The notes below the pieces were generated by a model. It made no database searches, was not told the origin of the DNA, and saw only the letters and a list, made by a program, of their open reading frames with translations. DNA of 64,000 nt, taken from the NCBI RefSeq assembly GCF_003002055.1, contig NZ_PVZF01000006.1, positions 62,001 to 126,000 on the forward strand, given 5' to 3'. Shown piece by piece: positions 25,930 through 33,806 of the stretch. Both the position numbers and the translations under genes were made by a program. The DNA comes from Kineococcus rhizosphaerae. GTDB lineage: Bacteria; Actinomycetota; Actinomycetes; Actinomycetales; Kineococcaceae. Each line of letters begins with the position of its first letter. Position 1 is the first letter of the stretch.

Positions 25930-26433
25930 TCACTGGATCCGGCCGCCGGCCGTCGGCCCGTGGTAGGTCGCGGCGGTCGCTTCGGTGTAGCGCCGCGGCA
26001 GGACCAGTCCCAGGACGACCATGCCGAGCCCGAGCCCGAGGTGCAGCCAGTCGTCGGCCGTGTTGAGCGGGACGAAGTTCGCCGAGCTCTGCTGGTCGAC
26101 GACCAGCCCGTAGATCCACAGCACGAGGTAGGCGATCCCGCCGAGGACGAGGTAGGCCTTGGCCAGGGTGGCGCTGTGCGACAGCAGGACGCCCACGAGC
26201 CCGAGCCCGAGGTGCAGGAGGTTGTGCAGGACCGACACCTGGAAAACGCCGAGCAGCATCGCCATCGAGTGGTGTCCGGCTCCGGCCAGGGAGCCGTAGT
26301 TCGTCGTGATCCCCGGGACGAACCCCAGGACCCCCACGACGAGGAAGGCCAGCCCGACGACGAGGGCTGCGCGGGAGACCGCGGGGCGGTGGACGGACAG
26401 GCGGGACGACGTCGAGCTCTTCGTGGTGCTCAT
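25930..26433 (-). CDS. DUF4383 membrane protein
   Basis: 167 residues from the ATG at 26433, with AGGAGG 4 nt upstream; the open frame continues to 26529 but without an RBS. Four hydrophobic segments: AALVVGLAFLVVGVLGFV, LLGVFQVSVLHNLLHLGLGLVGVLLS, AYLVLGGIAYLVLWIYGLVV and WLHLGLGLGMVVLGLVLP. The repeated HNLLHLGLGLVG / WLHLGLGLGMV motif is the hallmark of DUF4383. Found in actinobacterial stress neighbourhoods; function unknown. Confidence 0.88.
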   Translation of the reverse strand: MSTTKSSTSSRLSVHRPAVSRAALVVGLAFLVVGVLGFVPGITTNYGSLAGAGHHSMAMLLGVFQVSVLHNLLHLGLGLVGVLLSHSATLAKAYLVLGGIAYLVLWIYGLVVDQQSSANFVPLNTADDWLHLGLGLGMVVLGLVLPRRYTEATAATYHGPTAGGRIQ

Positions 26434-26542
26434 GAGGCCTCCTGGAGGACGGCCGGGGTTCCCGGCGGTGGGGCGGCCGCGGGCTCGACCTCTTCGGTGG
26501 CGGCGCACGCCACCCACGGGTGGGTGCACCTGCTGGACCGTT

Positions 26543-26577
26543 GACGCACCGGTGCGGAAGGTCCGTACCGGTGCGTC
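26543..26577 (-). terminator. Long near-perfect hairpin
   Basis: GACGCACCGGT (26543-26553) pairs with ACCGGTGCGTC (26567-26577). The inner CGGA / TCCG arms and a G-U pair extend the stem to about 16 bp around an AGG loop. It sits 17 bp downstream of the minus-strand gene ending at 26594 and upstream of DUF4383, so it probably ends the former transcript. Confidence 0.6.
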
Positions 26578-26593
26578 GACGCTCCGGAAGGGG

Positions 26594-26854
26594 TCAGGGC
26601 CGGGGGTCCATCCGCACCCAGCTCCGTCCCCGCGCCCGGCCGCCGGTGGCGGCCTGGCACGTCGGGCAGGTCCAGCGCACGGCGTCGGCGCTGCTGCCCG
26701 TCAGCGGGTCGAGGTCGGCGAAGTCGACGTGCGGGAACCGGATCAGCCCCGCCCGCCGCAGCGGGACACCGCACGCGGTGGCGTTGTTCCCCTGCTCCCA
26801 GGCGTGGACCTCCCCCGCCGGCAGCCGACTGCCGCCGTCGGGGGGGGTGTCCAC
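26594..26854 (-). CDS. Small protein with a Cys motif, unknown function
   Basis: 86 residues. VHAWEQGNNATACGVPLRRAGLIRFPHVDFADLDPLTGSSADAVRWTCPTCQAA carries one lone Cys and a C-P-x-C pair, so it could bind zinc. I recognise the same pattern (WEQG.N.TACGVPL, RFPHV, CP.CQA) in unnamed actinobacterial proteins but no function. The GTG start at 26854 has a weak RBS and an internal GTG before HAWEQG is possible. Next to Mn-catalase on the same strand, 33 bp downstream of its stop. Confidence 0.65.
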   Translation of the reverse strand: MDTPPDGGSRLPAGEVHAWEQGNNATACGVPLRRAGLIRFPHVDFADLDPLTGSSADAVRWTCPTCQAATGGRARGRSWVRMDPRP

Positions 26855-26887
26855 GACCCGCTCGCCGCCGACTTCACCGGTGGTCCC

Positions 26888-27814
26888 TCAGTGCTTGTCG
26901 CCGGTGATGGCGTCCTTGACCTTGGTCACGACGTTCTCCGCCTGCTGCGCCACGCCGCCGACGGCGTTGCCGGGCTTGCCGGGACCCTGGTTGCCGTCGT
27001 AGGTGACGAACTGCAGCGGGTCCGGCGCCGGGAGGACGCCCTGGTCGTCGGTGAGGGGACGCAGTTCCTCGGCGCGCAGCGGCTCGCCGTCGACGAGGCT
27101 GTTCGCGGTGGCCCACAACCCCTCCCCGGCGCGGCTGCCGTCGGTGCCGGTGTAGAACACGTGGGCGGCGTCCTTGTTCTCCCACTCGCCGTTGGACTGC
27201 TCGACCTGGGTCTCGATGAACCCGTCCTCGATCAGCATCTGGATGCCCAGGAGCCACTGCTGCTGGTGGTAGGTGTCGCGCGCCAGGTTGAACGCCAACA
27301 TGTCCTTGACCCCGCGGTCGTCGGTCATGTTCGCGATGCGGCTGGTCATGAGACGGCTCTGCGCCTCGGCCGCGACGTTGGACCGGAAGTCGGTGAGCAG
27401 GTTCCCGCTGGCGACGATGTAGCCCGCGTTCCACGGATTGCCCAGGGAGTCGGTCGGGCGGGCCCCGCCGCCGGAGACGATGGCGTGCTGGGGGTTCTGC
27501 CCGCCGAGCACGGCGGCCAGGGCCGGGTTGGCGGCGACGGCCTTGGCAGTCGTCTCACCGGGAGCGCCTTCGAGCAGACGGGCCTGCATGACGGTGAGCA
27601 TCTCGACGTGGGAGATCTCCTCCGTCCCGATGTCCATGATCATGTCCTTGTACTTGCCGGGGACACGGCAGTTCCAGCCCTGGAACAGGTACTGCATCAT
27701 GACGGTCATCTCGCCGAACTGGCCGCCCACGAGTTCCTGGAACTTGGCGGCGAACAGCGCGTCGGGCTTCTCGGGTTTCGCGGTGAACTGCAGTTCTCGG
27801 GTGTGCCGGTACAC
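26888..27814 (-). CDS. Manganese catalase
   Basis: 308 residues of the ferritin-like non-haem catalase family. Di-manganese ligands are visible in FQELVGGQFGEMTVMMQYLFQGW (E35) and DIGTEEISHVEM (E66, H69), with the second helix pair around NVAAEAQSRL and ARDTYHQQQWLLGIQMLIED. Converts hydrogen peroxide to water and oxygen in the cytosol. GTG start at 27814 with AGGAGGAG upstream, only 24 bp after the stop of the upstream membrane-protein gene, so probably one operon. The C-terminal tail (AQQAENVVTKVKDAITGDKH) is an added amphipathic helix. Confidence 0.94.
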   Translation of the reverse strand: MYRHTRELQFTAKPEKPDALFAAKFQELVGGQFGEMTVMMQYLFQGWNCRVPGKYKDMIMDIGTEEISHVEMLTVMQARLLEGAPGETTAKAVAANPALAAVLGGQNPQHAIVSGGGARPTDSLGNPWNAGYIVASGNLLTDFRSNVAAEAQSRLMTSRIANMTDDRGVKDMLAFNLARDTYHQQQWLLGIQMLIEDGFIETQVEQSNGEWENKDAAHVFYTGTDGSRAGEGLWATANSLVDGEPLRAEELRPLTDDQGVLPAPDPLQFVTYDGNQGPGKPGNAVGGVAQQAENVVTKVKDAITGDKH

Positions 27815-27838
27815 GGTGTTCTCCTCCTGCGTCGGTGG

Positions 27839-28390
27839 TCAGGAACGGACGCGCTCGATGAGGCCCTTGGCGATCTGCGAGGGCTTCTGCTGCTCGCCCT
27901 GCTGCACGGTCATCACCAGCAGGACGCCGGTGAGCGCGGGGATGGACCACTGCAGCGCCTTGAGGCGCTTCTGGGCCTGCGCCACCTCGTGCGGGGTCTG
28001 CTCGTTCGGCTCGGTGGCCCCCGCGGCCGGGGCCGGGGAGTTCTTGCCCAGCTTGGCGCCCTGCAGTCCGGAGTAGGCCGTCACGCCCATCGCGGCGAGG
28101 GTGAGGACGGTCTTGAGCGCGGTGTTCTGGCCCGCGCCCTTCTGGGTCGCGACCCGTCCCGCGTTGCCCGCGATGAGGCCGATGCCCCCGACGGTGTGGG
28201 CGGCGAGGGCCACGGCGTTGACCGGGGCCCACTTCGCCCACCCGGCGGCGGCGATCTTCGTGCGTTCGGACGGGTCCGACGCCGCGGCCGCGGCACCGTT
28301 GAGGCCGACCGCGCCGAAGAGGGAACCACCGAACCAAGCCGCGAGGCCGGCGTCGTGGAGCGTGCGGATGAACGTCTGTCGTCCTGCCAT
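27839..28390 (-). CDS. Membrane protein co-transcribed with Mn-catalase, unknown function
   Basis: 183 residues from the ATG at 28390 (AGGAGGACC 8 nt upstream). MAGRQTFIRTLHDAGLAAWFGGSLFGAVGLNGAAAA at the N-terminus, then VNAVALAAHTVGGIGLIAGNAGRV, VLTLAAMGVTAYSGLQGAKLG and SIPALTGVLLVMTVQQGEQQ give about four hydrophobic segments. Regularly spaced Gly and Ala suggest tight helix packing. No named family recognised. Its 24-bp spacing to the catalase gene suggests a role in peroxide or envelope stress. Confidence 0.78.
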   Translation of the reverse strand: MAGRQTFIRTLHDAGLAAWFGGSLFGAVGLNGAAAAASDPSERTKIAAAGWAKWAPVNAVALAAHTVGGIGLIAGNAGRVATQKGAGQNTALKTVLTLAAMGVTAYSGLQGAKLGKNSPAPAAGATEPNEQTPHEVAQAQKRLKALQWSIPALTGVLLVMTVQQGEQQKPSQIAKGLIERVRS

Positions 28391-28550
28391 GGGGAAACGG
28401 TCCTCCTGAGGAGTAGGAGACCCGTCGGGCGGGCGCACGTACCCGCCGGGAACGGGCCCGGACGTGTCGGCGAGGTTTGCACCGGTGGCCGCAGAACGCG
28501 GCCACGGCCACTGTGACCCCGCTCCCGGGGCCGTGCACCTCAGAACCGGA

Positions 28551-29003
28551 TCACGAGTGGCAGAACGTCGCGGCGATCGCGGCGGCGACGGCACGACGCT
28601 GCTCGTCGGACAGGGCAGCTCCCCGGTCCCCGAACTCCTGCCCGACGTCGCTGGACAGCATGGCGGGGTCGTCGCCGCGCGCCTGCTGCTGGCACACCAG
28701 GGCCGCGGCGGTCACGGCCTGGTCGCGGTCGTCGCCGAGGCCGGGGGCGATCACGTTCAGCTGCGCGAGGAGTTCGGTGGTCTGGGCGGCGTCGGGGCTG
28801 GCCGTGAGCGTGGTCGGTGATTCCGTGTCGGTCGCCGGCTGCCCCTGCGTCGGGCCGGGTTGCGACGTGACGGTCGACGGCACGTCCGTCGCCGCCACGG
28901 TCGCACTCGGTTGGTCTTGGCGGTTGTCGGCGTTCTTCGAGCACCCGGGCAGGACCGCCAGGCTGACGGCGACGATCCCCAGGAGGACGGTGTGACGGCG
29001 CAT
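28551..29003 (-). CDS. Secreted lipoprotein with DUF732-like C-terminus
   Basis: 150 residues from the ATG at 29003. MRRHTVLLGIVAVSLAVLPGC is a lipoprotein signal with lipobox LPGC. A Thr/Ser/Pro-rich linker of about 60 residues follows, then a helical domain (DDRDQAVTAAALVCQQQARGDDPAMLSSDVG, AVAAAIAATFCHS) with two Cys that could form a disulfide, as in DUF732 proteins. The SigB-like -10 element ends 10 nt before the ATG, so the ATG at 29003, not the GTG at 29012, is the likely start. Function unknown. Confidence 0.72.
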   Translation of the reverse strand: MRRHTVLLGIVAVSLAVLPGCSKNADNRQDQPSATVAATDVPSTVTSQPGPTQGQPATDTESPTTLTASPDAAQTTELLAQLNVIAPGLGDDRDQAVTAAALVCQQQARGDDPAMLSSDVGQEFGDRGAALSDEQRRAVAAAIAATFCHS

Positions 29004-29012
29004 GCCCGGCAC

Positions 29013-29037
29013 CTACCCCCGCGCGGTGTCCTCAACC
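29013..29037 (-). promoter_or_regulatory. SigB/SigF-type promoter, probably leaderless
   Basis: On the minus strand GGTT (29037-29034), 15-bp spacer, GGGTAG (29018-29013), then 9 nt to the lipoprotein ATG at 29003. Same spacing as the promoter at 21834-21858 and the one at 41824-41848. Confidence 0.65.
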
Positions 29038-29050
29038 GGTGTCCTCAACC
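29025..29050. repeat. 13-bp perfect tandem repeat at a promoter
   Basis: GGTGTCCTCAACC occurs twice head to tail (29025-29037 and 29038-29050). The first copy supplies the -35 GGTT of the lipoprotein promoter on the minus strand; the second duplicates it 13 bp upstream. Confidence 0.85.
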
Positions 29051-29212
29051 TGTGGGTCCGGCCGGCACGCTCCCGCCCTCGCACCTCACCCCCGCCGGGG
29101 AGCGAAGCCGGCCCCCCACCGGGCGAAGGCGATCCGGCGTTCGGCTGCGGACCGTGGCCCTCGTCGTCCACTGGGAGCGCGCCACCGCCGGTCCGCGGCC
29201 CGGCGGGACGCA

Positions 29213-29245
29213 GGCCCGGGACTTGAACCAAGCAGGTTCCGGGCC
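29213..29245 (-). terminator. Hairpin downstream of the AraC gene
   Basis: GGCCCGGGACTTGAACC and GGTTCCGGGCC can pair with a small bulge and a short AAGCA loop. It lies 10 bp past the stop of the minus-strand AraC pseudogene. Apart from this hairpin and the promoter repeats, I see nothing else in the 250 bp between 29004 and 29254. Confidence 0.4.
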
Positions 29246-29254
29246 GCCCCCACC

Positions 29255-30213
29255 TCAGGTCCGCAGCGAGAGGCTGGGCGCGACCCCGAAGGCCTCCCGG
29301 TAGGCCCGGGCGAACCGGTCCGGGCGCACGAACCCCCACCGCGCCGCGATCGCGGCGACGGTGGCTCTCCCGGTGGGGTCCGCCGCCTGGAGCTCGCGGT
29401 GGGCGTTCTCCAGCCGGACCCGGCGCAGGTAGGCGGTGGGCGTGACCCCGAGGTGGGTGCGGAAGGCCAGCTGCAACGCCCGGGCGCCGACCCCCGCCGC
29501 CGCGGCGATGTCGTGCAGCGTGATCGGCTCCGCGGCGTGGGCGTCGACGTGCGCGACCGCCCGGCGCACCGTGGCGGGAGCCACGGACCCGGGTCCGGGC
29601 AGGTAGCCGCCGCTCTGCGTGCTGTTCGCGAACGTGGTCAGGGCGCTCGTCGCCACGAGATCGCTCACAGCCGCGGTCACCAGCGCGTTCCCCCGGCGAC
29701 GGGGTCGTCGAGGTGGTCCCGGACGAACCGCATGAGCCGCAGCCAGCTGCGCCGCGCCGGCTCGGAGACCGGGGTCAGCCCCTCGAAGCGCAGGCCGTGC
29801 GGAGCGGTGCCGAACCGTTCCTCGACGATCCGCTCGACGAGGGACAGGGGGACGCGGACGGTCACGGCCTGCGTGTCCTGCCACCAGGAGGAGATGGCCG
29901 CGTCGGTGGGGTACCGGAAGACGACCCCGGGCCGCATGTCCACCTGCTCGCGTCCCACCGCGTACCGCGACGACCCCCGGACCCCGGCGGCGACGAGGAA
30001 GGAGTCCATGGGCGCCAGCTCGGCCCGCATCCCCGTCGTGAACCGGACGCGGTCCGCGCCCAGGTCACCGGACGACGCGGCCCGGAACTCGCACAGGAAC
30101 CGGTCCCCCGGCCGGGAGAAGGCGATGGGGTTCTCCGGGCAGTACACCTCGCTCAGCATCGAGTGCGCCACGTCGGGCTCCCGCGTGGACACCTCCAGGA
30201 CCTCGACCGCCAC
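29255..30213 (-). pseudogene. AraC-family regulator interrupted by a frameshift
   Basis: The N-terminal frame (VAVEVLEVSTREPDVAHSMLSEVYCPENPIAF to FVRDHLDDPVAGGTRW) ends at 29677. The C-terminal half continues in another frame as GNALVTAAVSDLVATSALTTF, then DIAAAAGVGARALQLAFRTHLGVTPTAYLRRVRLENAHREL and IAARWGFVRPDRFARAYREAFG, the double HTH of AraC. The break is at a run of five G (minus strand, 29690-29694); one extra G restores a full protein of about 319 residues. GTG start at 30213 behind GGAGGGAG. A real inactivating mutation or a sequencing error are both possible. Confidence 0.8.
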
Positions 30214-30450
30214 GTGTCCACTCCCTCCGGACCGGGAGCGCACCGCCGCAGGTTGGACGCCGGCTCCTCCGGCGCGTCCACCGCAGCCCCGGGGGCGGGC
30301 ACCGGTCACGGGTCGGACGGGACTGCGACGGACCGGTCCCGGCGGCCGCGGACGCCGCCGGTCGCACCGTCCGGTCCCCTCCCGGCGTCCGGAGTGCTTG
30401 ACTGGGGAGACGCTCGAGCAACGGGTGCAGCACCAGCGACGAGGTGCGTC

Positions 30451-30828
30451 ATGGAACCGCGACCACGGCCCGGTTCGTCCGGGCAGGCGCACGGCCTGAG
30501 CGACGTCGTGCGCGCAGCCCTCACCGATCCACACCACCCCGGGGCCCGCAGCCTGCGCCGGACGTTGCTGGACCTGGGCTGGTCACCCCCGCCGGCCCGA
30601 CCTGCCGCACCGCGGGTGCCCGGGGAGGAGACGGCGCTCGTGGAACTCCTCGCCGCCGGGTTCAGCGCGCACGAGGCCGCTGCACAGCTGGACGTGCCGT
30701 TGCGCGAGCTCGGTGCGCGGCTCACCCGGTTGCGCCTGCACCACGGCTGCACCGGGACCGCGACGGCCCTGCGCAGGGCGAGCGCCGCCGCGGCGAGCGG
30801 GACCGGTCCCCCGGGACCGGGACACTAG
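30451..30828 (+). CDS. Small HTH-like protein of unknown function
   Basis: 125 residues from the ATG at 30451. The middle part (EETALVELLAAGFSAHEAAAQLDVPLRELGARLTRLRLHHGC) resembles a LuxR/sigma region 4-type helix-turn-helix. The N-terminus (GLSDVVRAALTDPHHPGARSLRRTLLDLGW) is helical, and the C-terminus is low-complexity Ala/Ser/Gly/Pro. Its ATG follows GAGGTGCGTC. It ends 10 bp before the cheB start and may be its co-transcribed regulator. Not recognised as a named family. Confidence 0.62.
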   Translation: MEPRPRPGSSGQAHGLSDVVRAALTDPHHPGARSLRRTLLDLGWSPPPARPAAPRVPGEETALVELLAAGFSAHEAAAQLDVPLRELGARLTRLRLHHGCTGTATALRRASAAAASGTGPPGPGH

Positions 30829-30838
30829 GGTGGAGCCC

Positions 30839-31909
30839 ATGCCCACCCGCGACGTCGTGCTGGTCGGGGCCAGCGCCGGAGGCGTCGAGGCGCTGCGATC
30901 GCTGGTCGCCGGTCTGCCCACCGACCTGCCCGCGACCGTGCTCGTCGTCCTGCACGTGCCCCCCACGGGCGCCAACGCCCTCGCCGCCATCCTCGACCGC
31001 GCGGGGCCGCTGCCGGCGCGCCCGGCCGCCCACGGCGAGCAGCTGCGGCACGGGGAGGTGCTGGTGGCCACCCCGGACCTGCACCTGCTGCTGACCGACG
31101 ACCACGTCGCCCTCGGCGCCGGGCCGCGGGAGAACGGGCACCGGCCCGCCGTGGACACGCTGTTCCGGTCCGCTGCCCGGGCCGTGGGGTCGCGGGCGAT
31201 CGCCGTCGTCCTGTCCGGCGCGCTCGACGACGGCGCCGCGGGGCTGGTCGCCGTCCGCGCCCAGGGCGGGCTGGGGGTCGTCCAGGACCCCGCCGACGCC
31301 CTCTACGACGGCATGCCGCGCGCGGCGGTCGAGGCGGCCTCCCCCGAGCACGTCGTCCCGCTGAGCGCGTTGCCCGGGTTGCTGGCCCAGCTCACGAAGC
31401 AGGAAGCTCCTGCCCGTCCCGCAACGCGCGAGCTGCTGGAGGAGGAGATCGCGGTGGCCGAGTTCGACCTGACGACGACGGGGTCCGACGACCACCCGGG
31501 CGAACCGTCCGGCTACTCGTGCCCGGACTGCTCGGGCGTCCTGTGGCGTATCGAGGACCACGGCCTGCTGCGGTTCCGCTGCCGGGTCGGGCACGCCTGG
31601 AGCCCGGACAGCCTGCAGGACAAGCAGACGTTCGAGCTCGACGGGGCGCTGTGGATCGCGCTGCGCAGCCTGGAGGAACGGGCCGCGCTGGCCCGGGAGA
31701 TGAGCGAGCGGGCCCGCGCGAACGGGCACCACCTCACCGCGACGCGGTTCGGCGACCGGGCCGTGGAGACGGGCGAGGCGGCCCGCACGATCCGGCGGTT
31801 GCTGACCTCGCGGGCCTTGCGCGGTCCCGACGGCGAACGGACCGCCGAGGCCGCTGCCCCGCACACGCACTCTGCGCCGCAGGGACCGGACGACGAAACG
31901 AGCCTGTGA
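30839..31909 (+). CDS. cheB: CheB-type methylesterase without receiver domain
   Basis: 356 residues. The N-terminal CheB catalytic domain has the Ser in VVLVGASAGGVEAL, His in VVLHVPPTG and Asp in VVLSGALDDGAAGLVAVRAQGG. The usual N-terminal response-regulator domain is absent. A C-terminal extension contains YSCPDCSGVLWRIEDHGLLRFRCRVGHAWSPDSL, a likely zinc-binding Cys/His motif, then a long helix (LRSLEERAALAREMSERARANGHH). It probably acts with the CheR-PAS protein encoded 4 nt downstream rather than with chemoreceptors, none of which are encoded here. Confidence 0.9.
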   Translation: MPTRDVVLVGASAGGVEALRSLVAGLPTDLPATVLVVLHVPPTGANALAAILDRAGPLPARPAAHGEQLRHGEVLVATPDLHLLLTDDHVALGAGPRENGHRPAVDTLFRSAARAVGSRAIAVVLSGALDDGAAGLVAVRAQGGLGVVQDPADALYDGMPRAAVEAASPEHVVPLSALPGLLAQLTKQEAPARPATRELLEEEIAVAEFDLTTTGSDDHPGEPSGYSCPDCSGVLWRIEDHGLLRFRCRVGHAWSPDSLQDKQTFELDGALWIALRSLEERAALAREMSERARANGHHLTATRFGDRAVETGEAARTIRRLLTSRALRGPDGERTAEAAAPHTHSAPQGPDDETSL

Positions 31910-31913
31910 CCAC

Positions 31914-33788
31914 GTGACCGAGCACGGCGACGAGACCGAACCCGTCCGCGGGACGACGGACCAGTTCGAGGGCCTCCTGGAGCACCTCAAGGAGGCCCGG
32001 GGGTTCGACTTCACCGGCTACAAGCGCGCGAGCCTGCTGCGGCGGGTGCACCGACGCATGGACGACGTCGGGGTCAGCGGCTACGAGGAGTACCGGGACC
32101 GGCTCGAGGTCGACGCCGACGAGTTCACCGCGCTGTTCAACACCATCCTCATCAACGTCACCTCGTTCTTCCGGGACACGGACGCGTGGGACAAGCTGCG
32201 CACGGACCTGCTGCCGCAGTTGCTGTCCCAGCGCCCGTCGGGCCCGATCCGGGCCTGGAGCGCGGGGTGCGCCTCGGGACAGGAGGCGTACACCATCGCC
32301 ATCTGCCTGGCCGAGATCCTGGGCCCGGACGAGTTCCGCGACCGCGTCAAGATCTACGCCACGGACGCCGACGACGAGGCCCTCACCCACGCCCGCACCG
32401 CGACGTACACCGAGCGCGAGGTCAAGAGCCTGCCGCCGGAACTGCTGGAGAGGTACTTCGAGCCCAACGGCAGCCGGTACACCTTCCGGCAGGACCTGCG
32501 CCGGTCGGTGATCTTCGGCCGCGCCGACCTCGTCCAGGACGCACCGATCTCCCACGTCGACCTGCTCACCTGCCGCAACACCCTCATGTACCTGACGGCC
32601 GAGACGCAGGCCCGCATCGCCGAGCGGCTGCACTACTCCCTGAAACCCGAGGGGCTCCTGTTCCTCGGCAAGGCCGAGATGCTGCTCAGCCAGTCCGCCC
32701 TGTTCAGCCCGGTCGACCTGAAGAACCGCTTCTTCCGCCGGGTCGGCGGCAGCCGCACCCCGCACCGGATCACCGCGACCGTCGCCCCGGCCGTCTACCC
32801 GCCCGTCTCCGACGACTCGGCGACCCTGCGCGCCGAGGCGCTCGCGGCGAGCCCCGTGGCGCAGATCGTGCTCAACGCCCAGGGCGAGGTGGTGCTGTCC
32901 AACCACCGGGCCGACACCCTGTTCGGCCTCACCCCGGCCGACACGGGCCGGCCCTTCCAGGACCTCGAGGTCAGCTACCGGCCGGTGGAGCTGCGCTCGG
33001 CCGTCGAGCAGGCCCACACCCAGCGCCGCACCGTCTGGATCCGCGACGTCGAGTTCACCCGGCCCCGCTCGGACCGGCAGTGGTTCGACGTGCAGGTCGT
33101 ACCGCTGCGCAACCCGCAGGGGCACGCCCTGGGCACGGCCGTGGTGTTCATCGACGTCTCCCGGTCCCGGCAGCTGCAGGACGAGCTGGAGGATGCCCAC
33201 CGCCAGCTCGAGACCGCCTACGAGGAGCTGCAGTCGACCAACGAGGAGCTCGAGACCACGAACGAGGAGCTGCAGTCGACGGTCGAGGAGCTGGAGACCA
33301 CCAACGAGGAGCTGCACTCCACCAACGAGGAGCTCGAGACGATGAACGAGGAGCTGCAGTCGATGAACGACGAGCTGCAGAACTCCAACCACGAGCTGCG
33401 GCTGCGCACCGACGAGGTCAGCGCCCTGAACGCCTACATGGAGGGGGTCTTCGCGAGCCTGCGGGTCGGGGTGGCCGTCGTGGACGCCGACATGCGGGTG
33501 ACGGTGTGGAACGCCTGGGCCGCGGACCTGTGGGGCGTGCGCGCCGACGAGGCCGCCGGCCAGCACCTGCTGAACCTCGACATCGGCCTGCCGCTGATCG
33601 AGGTCGGGCCGGCCGTGCGCACGGTCCTGGCCGGCGAGGAGCTCCCCGCCGAGGACGGCACGTTCCTGCTCGAAGCGGTGAACCGGCGCGGGCGCTCCAT
33701 CCGCGTCCAGGTCACCGTCAGTTCGCTGGCCGGGGCGTCCGGTCGGTCCGGGGCCATCGTCGTCATGGACCAGCTCGACGACGCCTGA
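31914..33788 (+). CDS. cheR: CheR methyltransferase with PAS domains and coiled coil
   Basis: 624 residues. CheR N-terminal helices (FDFTGYKRASLLRRVHRRM), SAM-binding WSAGCASGQEAYTIAICLAEIL, and VDLLTCRNTLMYLTAETQ. PAS domain 1 follows at about residues 320-410, then a coiled coil of nine EEL-type repeats (LETAYEELQSTNEELETTNEEL and on) and a second PAS domain (VFASLRVGVAVVDADMRVTVWNAWAADLWGV). No kinase domain. GTG start at 31914, 4 nt after cheB. CheR/CheB pairs with PAS are seen as sensory proteins in stress signalling outside chemotaxis; role here inferred. Confidence 0.9.
   Translation: MTEHGDETEPVRGTTDQFEGLLEHLKEARGFDFTGYKRASLLRRVHRRMDDVGVSGYEEYRDRLEVDADEFTALFNTILINVTSFFRDTDAWDKLRTDLLPQLLSQRPSGPIRAWSAGCASGQEAYTIAICLAEILGPDEFRDRVKIYATDADDEALTHARTATYTEREVKSLPPELLERYFEPNGSRYTFRQDLRRSVIFGRADLVQDAPISHVDLLTCRNTLMYLTAETQARIAERLHYSLKPEGLLFLGKAEMLLSQSALFSPVDLKNRFFRRVGGSRTPHRITATVAPAVYPPVSDDSATLRAEALAASPVAQIVLNAQGEVVLSNHRADTLFGLTPADTGRPFQDLEVSYRPVELRSAVEQAHTQRRTVWIRDVEFTRPRSDRQWFDVQVVPLRNPQGHALGTAVVFIDVSRSRQLQDELEDAHRQLETAYEELQSTNEELETTNEELQSTVEELETTNEELHSTNEELETMNEELQSMNDELQNSNHELRLRTDEVSALNAYMEGVFASLRVGVAVVDADMRVTVWNAWAADLWGVRADEAAGQHLLNLDIGLPLIEVGPAVRTVLAGEELPAEDGTFLLEAVNRRGRSIRVQVTVSSLAGASGRSGAIVVMDQLDDA
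33218..33409 (+). repeat. Degenerate coding repeat for the CheR-PAS coiled coil
   Basis: GAGGAGCTGCAG(T) and ACCAACGAGGAGCTCGAG units recur about every 21-42 bp, encoding EEL-x2-TNEEL heptads. The repeat is selected at protein level: the reading frame is kept throughout and synonymous positions differ. Confidence 0.8.
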
Positions 33789-33806
33789 CCCCGGCCCTGG
33801 CCCCGG

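Noticed and set aside
28391-28410. SigB-like promoter before the membrane protein at 27839-28390
   Set aside because: A GGGTAC element exists further upstream on the minus strand, but no GNTT lies 14-16 bp before it.
29213-29245. tRNA-like fold at GGACTTGAACC
   Set aside because: No acceptor, D-arm or anticodon-arm arrangement; it is just an imperfect hairpin.
33218-33409. Minus-strand Ser/Val repeat protein (SSSLVECSSSL pattern)
   Set aside because: It is the antisense shadow of the CheR-PAS coiled coil; no RBS or family match.
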